Assembly (NCBI GenBank): GCA_028749105.1
Contig: JAQUQF010000123.1
Span: 1-5,759 of the forward strand
Direction of reading: 5' to 3'
Source of the DNA: Acidobacteriota bacterium
GTDB taxonomy: Bacteria; Acidobacteriota; Aminicenantia; UBA2199
DNA length: 5,759 nucleotides
Below the pieces are notes generated by a model. That model saw only the letters and a program-made list of their open reading frames with translations. It was not told where the DNA came from and searched no databases. Below, piece after piece: positions 1 to 4,392 of this stretch; position 1 is the stretch's first letter, and the number at the start of each line of letters is the position of its first letter. A program made the position numbers and the translations under genes.

Positions 1-1019
1 CGCACCTGGGCCGGCCCAAGGGCGAGGTGATACCCGAATGCAGCCTGGCGCCCGTCGCCAGGCGTCTTGGAGAGCTTCTCGGAAAAACCGTGTCCTTCTG
101 TCCTGAAACCGTGGGCCCCAAGGCGGAGAAAGCCAAGGGCAGGCTGAAGCCCGGCCAGGTGCTGCTCCTGGAGAACCTGCGCTTCCATCCCGGAGAGACC
201 AAGAACGACCCCGCCTTCGCCGCCGAGCTGGCCAAGGGGATCGATCTCTATGTCGATGACGCCTTCGGCGCCTGTCACCGCGCCCACGCTTCAATCGACG
301 CCATCACCCGCTGCGTCCCCATGGCTGTGGCCGGCCTCCTGCTCAAGAAGGAGATCGACTTCCTGCGCCTGGCCACCGACGATCCCTCTCGTCCCTACCT
401 GGTCATTCTCGGCGGCGCCAAGGTCAGCGACAAGCTGCCGCTGCTGAACCACCTGGTGACCAAGGCCGATACCATTCTTGTCGGCGGGGCCATGGCTTAT
501 ACCTTCCTGAAAGCCAGGGGCATGAACGTGGGGCATTCCAAGGTGGAAGAGGAGTGCCTTGCCACCTGCCTGGATATCCTGCGCCAGGCCGAAGCCCAGG
601 GCGTGCGCTTCATCCTGCCCAAGGACCACATCGCCGCCGTCACGATAGAGCCCAACATCACCCTGCGCATCATTCGCCCGGACGAGGAGATCCCCGGCGA
701 GATGATGGGGCTGGACATCGGCCCCGAGACCGTCGAGCAGTTCAAGACCGAGATCGGCCGCGCCAAGCTGATCTTCTGGAACGGCCCCATGGGGGTATTC
801 GAGGTGGATACGTTCGCCGGCGGCACAATGGAGATCGCTGCGGCGGTGGCCGCAGCCAAGGCCACGACCATCATCGGCGGCGGCGACTCGGTGGCTGCGG
901 TTAACAAGGCCGGCGTGGCCGAACGCATCAGCCATATCTCGACCGGCGGCGGGGCGTCCCTTGAGTTCCTTGCCGGGGACAAGCTGCCGGGGATCGAGGC
1001 GCTTGCGGAGGCGCAATGA
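1..1019 (+). CDS. pgk: Phosphoglycerate kinase, 5'-truncated by the window edge
   Basis: This cytosolic glycolytic enzyme transfers phosphate between 1,3-bisphosphoglycerate and ADP, giving 3-phosphoglycerate and ATP. The first full codon is at position 3, and the reading frame opens with HLGRPKG, the conserved substrate-loop motif found near residue 60 of complete enzymes. About 60 N-terminal residues are therefore missing, and the in-frame GTG at 27 is not the start. The 339 visible residues carry ENLRFHPGE (171-197), the FGACHRAHAS substrate arginine/histidine segment (about 264-293), GGAKVSDK (411-434), WNGPMGVFE (777-803), the nucleotide-binding GGGDS (876-890) and the C-terminal STGGGASLEFLAG. 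The C-terminus is intact, so the full protein would be about 400 residues, normal for the family. The TGA stop overlaps the tpiA start as ATGA, implying translational coupling. A gap gene is often upstream in such clusters but lies outside this window. Confidence 0.98.
   Translation, partial: HLGRPKGEVIPECSLAPVARRLGELLGKTVSFCPETVGPKAEKAKGRLKPGQVLLLENLRFHPGETKNDPAFAAELAKGIDLYVDDAFGACHRAHASIDAITRCVPMAVAGLLLKKEIDFLRLATDDPSRPYLVILGGAKVSDKLPLLNHLVTKADTILVGGAMAYTFLKARGMNVGHSKVEEECLATCLDILRQAEAQGVRFILPKDHIAAVTIEPNITLRIIRPDEEIPGEMMGLDIGPETVEQFKTEIGRAKLIFWNGPMGVFEVDTFAGGTMEIAAAVAAAKATTIIGGGDSVAAVNKAGVAERISHISTGGGASLEFLAGDKLPGIEALAEAQ
1007..1011 (+). promoter_or_regulatory. Ribosome binding site of tpiA
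   Basis: GGAGG lies four bases upstream of the ATG at 1016, inside the last codons of pgk. With the 4-bp ATGA stop/start overlap it supports 1016 as the tpiA start and suggests that ribosomes finishing pgk reinitiate there. The spacing is slightly short. Confidence 0.7.
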
Positions 1020-1771
1020 GAAAGGAATACCTGATCGCCGGAAACTGGAAAATGTTCAAGACCGGTGCCGAGAGCCGGGAATTCGTTCAGGCCCTGGCCC
1101 GTGATTTCACCGCCGCCCCCGGCCTGACCGTGGCCGTCTTTCCACCCTATACCGCGCTGGAAGCGGTCCGCGGCCTGGACCCCAAGGTGCGCATCGGCGC
1201 CCAAAACCTTTTTTACAAGGAAAACGGGGCTTTCACCGGAGAGATCTCGCCACTGATGCTGCGCGACCTGGCTGAGTACGTCCTGGTCGGCCACTCCGAG
1301 CGCAGGCAGATCTTCCATGAGAGCGATGAGGACGTGAACCTCAAGCTGCTGGCGGCTCTGCAATTCGGCCTGAAACCGGTCTTTTGCGTGGGTGAGACAT
1401 TGTCCGAGCGGGAGTCGGGGCGAACCATGGACAGGATTCAGGGGCAGTTGGACAAGGGGCTGGCCGGCGTCAACGAAGAGGATTGGGCCCGGATCACCGT
1501 CGCCTACGAGCCGATATGGGCCATCGGTACCGGCCGCAACGCCACGCCGGGCCAGGCCCAGGATGTCCATCACGCCATCCGTTCCTGGCTCAATGAAAAG
1601 GCGCCGGGAAACCGGGTCAAGGTCCTCTACGGCGGGTCGGTCAAACCCGATAACAGCCTGGAACTCCTCGCGCAGGAAGATATCTTCGGGGTCCTGGTCG
1701 GCGGCGCCTCCTTGAAAGTGGAGTCGTTTTCTGCTATAATCCACAGCGGACTGACACTTCTGAACGCATAG
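1016..1771 (+). CDS. tpiA: Triosephosphate isomerase
   Basis: This enzyme interconverts dihydroxyacetone phosphate and glyceraldehyde 3-phosphate in the cytosol. The 251-residue length is typical of a bacterial TIM barrel. All active-site elements are visible: AGNWKM with Asn10 and Lys12, the electrophilic His93 in VGHSERR, the catalytic base Glu165 in AYEPIWAIGTG (whose end forms the mobile loop 6), YGGSVKPDN (205-213) and the phosphate-gripping LVGGASL (227-233). The start overlaps the pgk stop by four bases and has a good ribosome binding site. secG begins eight bases after the stop. The last 20 or so codons also contain a near-consensus promoter (1712-1740), so the 3' end carries regulatory as well as coding information. 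Complete and apparently functional. Confidence 0.99.
   Translation: MRKEYLIAGNWKMFKTGAESREFVQALARDFTAAPGLTVAVFPPYTALEAVRGLDPKVRIGAQNLFYKENGAFTGEISPLMLRDLAEYVLVGHSERRQIFHESDEDVNLKLLAALQFGLKPVFCVGETLSERESGRTMDRIQGQLDKGLAGVNEEDWARITVAYEPIWAIGTGRNATPGQAQDVHHAIRSWLNEKAPGNRVKVLYGGSVKPDNSLELLAQEDIFGVLVGGASLKVESFSAIIHSGLTLLNA
1712..1740 (+). promoter_or_regulatory. Internal sigma70-type promoter for secG and the tRNAs
   Basis: TTGAAA (1712-1717, 5 of 6 to the -35 consensus) is followed by exactly 17 bases and a perfect TATAAT (1735-1740), preceded by TGC (1732-1734) as an extended -10. It lies within tpiA codons. Initiation would be near 1745-1748, giving a leader of roughly 33 bases before the secG GTG. 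I see no comparable promoter between secG and tRNA-Leu, so this is the best candidate for driving secG and both tRNAs. The match is seen directly; the activity is inferred. Confidence 0.65.
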
Positions 1772-1775
1772 GAGG
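1770..1775 (+). promoter_or_regulatory. Ribosome binding site of secG
   Basis: AGGAGG lies four bases before the GTG at 1780 and overlaps the last two bases of the tpiA TAG stop. It is the strongest Shine-Dalgarno in the window and decides the GTG start for secG. The position predicts coupling between tpiA termination and secG initiation. Confidence 0.8.
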
Positions 1776-1779
1776 CAAC

Positions 1780-2112
1780 GTGGAAGGCGTCTTACTGTTT
1801 TTTCATATAGTCGTATGCCTGCTGCTGGTGATCGTCGTACTGCTGCAGAGCGGCAAGAGCGCCGACCTGGCCGGAGCTTTCGGCGGCTACGGCAGCCAGT
1901 CGACCTTTGGCCCGCGCGGCACGGCCACGCTGCTATCCAAAATGACCACGACGCTGGCCATCCTGTTCATGGTGACCTCGCTGCTCCTCCAGATCATGGC
2001 CGCCGGCAAAAACCGTTCCGGCTCGGTGCTGCCGAAGGAGAAGCCGGCCGCGGCGCAGACGCAGAAATCGGAGGCCCCCGCTCCCCAGCCGCAGGGAGAG
2101 CCAGGCAAATAG
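1780..2112 (+). CDS. secG: Preprotein translocase subunit SecG
   Basis: This is the small accessory subunit of the SecYEG inner-membrane channel, which assists SecA-driven export of unfolded preproteins. The 110-residue protein has the SecG layout: a first membrane segment (about 3-22), the conserved cytoplasmic loop LLQSGKSADLAGAFGG (21-36), a second segment (about 54-74), and then a low-complexity tail rich in Pro, Ala, Gln and Lys (85-110). Such variable tails are common in the family. The GTG start is fixed by a strong ribosome binding site and by the hydrophobic helix that begins at once. It follows tpiA by eight bases and probably has its own promoter inside tpiA. tRNA-Leu follows 54 bases after the stop. 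Escherichia coli also has secG next to a GAG-anticodon tRNA-Leu (leuU), so the neighbourhood may be old. Confidence 0.96.
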   Translation: MEGVLLFFHIVVCLLLVIVVLLQSGKSADLAGAFGGYGSQSTFGPRGTATLLSKMTTTLAILFMVTSLLLQIMAAGKNRSGSVLPKEKPAAAQTQKSEAPAPQPQGEPGK

Positions 2113-2166
2113 CCAGGCGGATTTCGTTCCGAACGTTCTTCAGGAACCGTGAATTTACCCATACAT

Positions 2167-2250
<84 letters not shown>

Positions 2251-2256
2251 AACCAT

Positions 2257-2346
2257 GGAGAGGTGCTGGAGTGGCCGAACAGGGCTGCCTGCTAAGCAGT
2301 TATCCCGGGTAAACTGGGATCGTGGGTTCGAATCCCACCCTCTCCG
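2257..2346 (+). tRNA. tRNA-Ser (anticodon GCU)
   Basis: The 90-base class II tRNA has acceptor stem GGAGAGG/CCTCTCC (2257-2263 with 2339-2345), discriminator G2346 and D stem CTG/CAG. The anticodon stem GCTGC/GCAGT carries loop CTGCTAA, with anticodon GCT at 2291-2293. The variable arm is a strong 7-bp hairpin, and the T-arm is GTGGG-TTCGAAT-CCCAC. It reads AGC and AGU. CCA is not encoded. Only six bases separate it from tRNA-Leu, implying one precursor transcript. Its 3' end is duplicated downstream (2537-2553, and 2440-2448 for the preceding bases) and also appears inverted at 2413-2434. Confidence 0.97.
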
Positions 2347-2348
2347 TT
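2332..2348 (+). repeat. 17-bp direct repeat, copy 1 (tRNA-Ser 3' end)
   Basis: ATCCCACCCTCTCCGTT runs from within the T-loop of tRNA-Ser through the discriminator and two bases beyond. It is identical to 2537-2553. The T-loop-to-3'-end segment of a tRNA gene is the classic core of integrase attachment sites, so this may be an att-like half. No integrase is present in the window. Confidence 0.8.
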
Positions 2349-2358
2349 CTCTTACCTT

Positions 2359-2389
2359 TGATTTATCTCAAATCATAGATTCCCGATTT
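2359..2389 (+). terminator. Possible weak terminator after tRNA-Ser
   Basis: TGATTT (2359-2364) pairs with AAATCA (2370-2375) around a 5-base loop. AAATC could alternatively pair with GATTT before a run of T at about 2386-2390. The stems are short and AT-only for the most part, so termination is uncertain. The 2347-2412 stretch is conspicuously AT-rich against its GC-rich surroundings. Confidence 0.25.
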
Positions 2390-2412
2390 TTCATTTGATT
2401 AAATAAACCCTC

Positions 2413-2434
2413 AGGGTGGGGTTCGAACCCACGA
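2413..2434 (-). repeat. Inverted copy of the tRNA-Ser T-arm
   Basis: Read on the minus strand, 2434 to 2413 matches tRNA-Ser 2320-2341 in 21 of 22 bases. The only difference lies in the T-loop (tRNA base 2333). It covers the whole T-arm plus the first acceptor-stem bases. Part of the segment (2419-2430) is itself a perfect palindrome centred on TTCGAA, so orientation is partly ambiguous. The flanking bases match only in the inverted orientation. Confidence 0.7.
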
Positions 2435-2448
2435 AGAACTGGGTTCGA
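2423..2448 (+). repeat. Hairpin between inverted T-arm copy and split-copy left arm
   Basis: 2423-2431 (TCGAACCCA preceded by the palindrome) pairs perfectly over 9 bp with 2440-2448 (TGGGTTCGA) around an 8-base loop (2432-2439). No T-run follows, so it is not a typical intrinsic terminator. It is the first of a chain of hairpins filling 2423-2536. Confidence 0.65.
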
Positions 2449-2450
2449 CC

Positions 2451-2473
2451 GATTTTGGCGAGCAGCCAAAATC
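2451..2473 (+). repeat. Perfect 9-bp hairpin
   Basis: GATTTTGGC (2451-2459) pairs with GCCAAAATC (2465-2473) around the loop GAGCA. It is followed by AGCACG rather than T residues, so it does not look like a terminator. It opens the 88-base insert. Confidence 0.8.
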
Positions 2474-2474
2474 A

Positions 2475-2536
2475 GCACGCCCGAACGCAGTGAGGGCGCC
2501 GCTTGCGGCGAGCGGCCCATAGCGGGCCGCTCGTGC
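2475..2536 (+). repeat. Four-helix junction with no unpaired junction bases
   Basis: A closing helix GCACG/CGTGC (2475-2479 with 2532-2536) encloses three hairpins. They are CCC/GGG (2480-2482 with 2494-2496, 11-base loop), CGCCG/CGGCG (2497-2501 with 2506-2510, loop CTTG) and AGCGGCCC/GGGCCGCT (2511-2518 with 2524-2531, loop ATAGC). Each helix starts on the base after the previous one ends. The last hairpin can instead extend to 10 bp (2509-2533). Whether it acts as DNA or RNA is unknown. Confidence 0.6.
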
Positions 2537-2553
2537 ATCCCACCCTCTCCGTT
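2537..2553 (+). repeat. 17-bp direct repeat, copy 2
   Basis: Identical to tRNA-Ser 2332-2348, from mid T-loop through the discriminator and two following bases, and offset by 205 bp. It is followed by a pyrimidine-rich stretch (2552-2576). It could be the distal half of an att-like duplication, or the right half of a second tRNA-Ser end interrupted by the palindromic insert. Confidence 0.8.
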
Positions 2554-2580
2554 TCTTCCTTCTTCTCCATTCTTTGAATA

Positions 2581-2609
2581 TTGACTTGCCTGCTTCCTTA
2601 TGCTACGAA
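2581..2609 (+). promoter_or_regulatory. Putative promoter of the RodZ-like gene
   Basis: TTGACT (2581-2586, 5 of 6 to the -35 consensus) is followed by 17 bases and TACGAA (2604-2609, 3 of 6), with TGC just before it as an extended -10. Initiation about seven bases after 2609 would fall on the ATG at 2616, predicting a leaderless or nearly leaderless mRNA. The -10 match is poor, so confidence is limited. Confidence 0.45.
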
Positions 2610-2615
2610 TAGAGC

Positions 2616-3365
2616 ATGGAAAAAATCGTCGGCACTGCGTTGCGGAAGGAGCGTGAGGCGCGAGGCGTCTCCCTGGCCGATATCGCCAACGAGACCCGTA
2701 TCAGTACCCGCTTCCCGCAGGCCCTTGAGGATGAGGATTTTGATTTATTTCCCGGAAAATTCTATGTTCATTACTATATCAAGAGTTACCTTCTTGCCTG
2801 CGGCGCCGACGATACGGCGTTTTTCAATACCTACCAGGACTATTTGAAATCGGCAATAAAAGACGGTGGCGAGCTCCATCCCGACCAATACATGCATAAG
2901 GTCGCCTACGCCAAGTTCCGCAAGAAACAGAAGATCCTCATTGCCGCTGCGCTGCTGGCCGTTCTTGCTTTGCTGGCCTACCTGCTTCTCGGTCCGCCGC
3001 AATTGCTGGGCAGGCTGGCCCCTTCTGGCACGCAAGAAACTCTTACTATCCCGGCTTTTTCGGCCTCCCTGCTTCGACCCGTTGAAAATTACTGCCTCGA
3101 CGAGGCGCCCCTCACCGCCGCCCTCTCCTTCGATTCCCCCTGCTGGGCCCAGTTGTCGCGCGGGTCGGAAAAGGTGGTGGAAAAGGTTTTTTACAAGGGG
3201 GACACCTACGTGCTGCAGGGCTATCAGCTGACTCTGGTCATCGAGAAGCCGGCGGCCCTACGCCTGCGCCTCAATGGCAGCGACGTTTCCTATCTTCGCC
3301 GGGCAACCGCGGCCGTCAAGCTGGTCGTCGATCCCGGGAACCTTCACGAAATCCTGCAGCGCTGA
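2616..3365 (+). CDS. RodZ-like helix-turn-helix membrane protein
   Basis: The architecture is that of RodZ, the bitopic protein linking MreB filaments to the cell-wall elongation machinery. It has an N-terminal RodZ-type helix-turn-helix (about 1-75: LRKEREARGVSLADIANETR, then FPGKFYVHYYIKSYLLACG), a basic patch (KFRKKQK, 100-106), one membrane helix (about 107-126), a linker, and a periplasmic DUF4115-like beta domain (about 165-245, SPCWAQLSRG through LRLRLNG). At 249 residues it is shorter than the 337-residue E. coli protein, mainly in the linker. The ATG at 2616 places the helix-turn-helix where the family expects it, but no strong ribosome binding site precedes it. Pro35 sits where relatives usually have a hydrophobic residue. 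The next gene starts four bases after the stop. RodZ function is inferred from architecture alone; no mreB or other wall gene is visible. Confidence 0.85.
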   Translation: MEKIVGTALRKEREARGVSLADIANETRISTRFPQALEDEDFDLFPGKFYVHYYIKSYLLACGADDTAFFNTYQDYLKSAIKDGGELHPDQYMHKVAYAKFRKKQKILIAAALLAVLALLAYLLLGPPQLLGRLAPSGTQETLTIPAFSASLLRPVENYCLDEAPLTAALSFDSPCWAQLSRGSEKVVEKVFYKGDTYVLQGYQLTLVIEKPAALRLRLNGSDVSYLRRATAAVKLVVDPGNLHEILQR

Positions 3366-3369
3366 ACGC

Positions 3370-4392
3370 ATGGTCTCCAAGAATCCCCTGGTCCAGAAGA
3401 TCGCCGGAGGGGGGATTGGCAGGGAATTGTTGCAGTACCTGCTGGACAGGCACCTGGCGTTCACCGACGAGGAGTACCTGGAAAGCCTGGTCTTCGTGTT
3501 GTCCGATCCTGGTGCCGAGAAGCGTGCCCGCGAGATGCTGGGCTTGATCCCGCCGCCGGTCAAGCTGCAGTACGTTCAAAAGAGGGATGCCGACCTCAAG
3601 GTGGCTGATTTCATCCTGCAGGAGGCGCTGGATTCCGGAGATGCCGCCATCCTGTCCCTGATCATCCAGAATCAGGGGTATCCCGCCGAATTCCTCCTGC
3701 GCATCGCTGCCCAGGGCGGATCCGCGGTCCTGGAATCGATGTTGGAGAACCAGGTGCGCCTGATCGCCTTCCCGGAGATCATGGAGCGCATGGAGGCCAA
3801 TCCCGCCTGCAACCCCTATATTCGCGGCCGCGTCAAGGAGCTGCGCGATTTCTACCTCCAGCCCAAAGCCGCCGAAGCCATCCCCGAGACCGAAATCATT
3901 GAGGAGCTGGCCACGATCGCTGCCGAGGAGAAAAAAAAAGATCCCCAGCTGGACGTGGAGCAGGTCAAGAAAGACGCCCTGACCTCCCTGCAGCGGATCA
4001 ACCTCATGGGTGTCTCGGAGCGCGTGCGCCTGGCCCTGACCGGCAACAAGACCGACCGGCTGGTGCTGATCAAGGACGCGAACAAAATCGTGCAGGCCGC
4101 CGTGCTCGACAGCCCGAAGATGGCCGATGACGAGGTGCTGATCCATGTCCGCAACCTGAGCCTGCCCGGGGAGATCATCGGCAAGATCGCCAACAACCGC
4201 GAGTGGACGAAAAACTACACCATCGTCCTCGCCCTGGTGGAGAACCCGAAGACCCCGGTCAATCGCGCCCTCGGCTTCGTCAAGCAGCTGCACGACCGTG
4301 ACCTCAAGCTGCTGGCCAGGGACCGCAACGTCAGCCCGGTGATCCGCGTCCTGGCGCAGAACCTGGAGAAGCAGAAGGAAAAGGTCAAGTAG
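3370..4392 (+). CDS. Helical-repeat protein of unknown function
   Basis: I cannot assign a function to this 340-residue soluble, mostly helical protein. It has no signal peptide or membrane segment. An N-terminal helical region (1-165, with DRHLAFTDEEYLESLVFVLS and a repeat-like LIIQNQGYPAEFLLRIAAQG) is joined by a charged linker (about 166-200, containing EEKKKD) to a C-terminal region (205-333). There, units such as VLDSPKMADDEV, KIANNREWTKNY and VENPKTPVN recur, resembling HEAT or leucine-rich-variant repeats. I recall similar proteins as hypotheticals in Acidobacteriota and Desulfobacterota, but this is unverified. The ATG at 3370 was chosen over an in-frame ATG at 3274, which would lie inside the RodZ-like gene. 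No strong ribosome binding site is seen, so coupling to the upstream stop four bases away is likely. A run of nine A (3931-3939) encodes three lysines. The 3' end overlaps the convergent gene. Confidence 0.85.
   Translation: MVSKNPLVQKIAGGGIGRELLQYLLDRHLAFTDEEYLESLVFVLSDPGAEKRAREMLGLIPPPVKLQYVQKRDADLKVADFILQEALDSGDAAILSLIIQNQGYPAEFLLRIAAQGGSAVLESMLENQVRLIAFPEIMERMEANPACNPYIRGRVKELRDFYLQPKAAEAIPETEIIEELATIAAEEKKKDPQLDVEQVKKDALTSLQRINLMGVSERVRLALTGNKTDRLVLIKDANKIVQAAVLDSPKMADDEVLIHVRNLSLPGEIIGKIANNREWTKNYTIVLALVENPKTPVNRALGFVKQLHDRDLKLLARDRNVSPVIRVLAQNLEKQKEKVK

Larger units (their letters stand above)
2440..2553 (+). mobile_element. Split second copy of the tRNA-Ser 3' end with 88-bp palindromic insert
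   Basis: Bases 2440-2448 (TGGGTTCGA) equal tRNA-Ser 2323-2331, and 2537-2553 equal tRNA-Ser 2332-2348. Joined, they give 26 contiguous tRNA bases. The 88 bases between (2449-2536) therefore look inserted in the T-loop of a duplicated tRNA end. The insert encodes no protein and is nearly all self-complementary: one hairpin (2451-2473) and a four-helix junction (2475-2536). An 11-base motif, GGCGAGC(A/G)GCC, occurs twice in it (2457-2467 and 2507-2517). Its ends are not inverted repeats of each other, so it is not a standard miniature transposon. Calling it mobile is inference. A caveat is that 2440-2448 also forms the right arm of a hairpin with the inverted T-arm copy. Confidence 0.45.

Noticed and set aside
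27..29. GTG as a pgk start codon
   Set aside because: The frame is open to the window edge and already reads HLGRPKG before it, a motif internal to the enzyme.
497..1744. 415-residue minus-strand open frame across pgk and tpiA
   Set aside because: It lies opposite two unmistakable enzymes with intact catalytic motifs. Its translation shows no family features, and long antisense frames are common in GC-rich codon usage.
2451..2533. Intrinsic terminators from the strong hairpins
   Set aside because: Neither the 2451-2473 nor the 2509-2533 hairpin is followed by a run of T.
2475..2536. A third tRNA gene
   Set aside because: The four-helix fold looks superficially like a cloverleaf, but it lacks the 7-bp acceptor stem, T-loop TTC signature, D-loop GG and a 7-base anticodon loop.
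2347..2553. CRISPR array
   Set aside because: The repeats are only two identical copies tied to tRNA sequence, with no regular spacer units.
3274..3276. ATG at 3274 as start of the helical-repeat protein
   Set aside because: The added 32 residues would overlap the RodZ-like gene by about 90 bp and are low-complexity. The ATG at 3370 gives standard four-base spacing.
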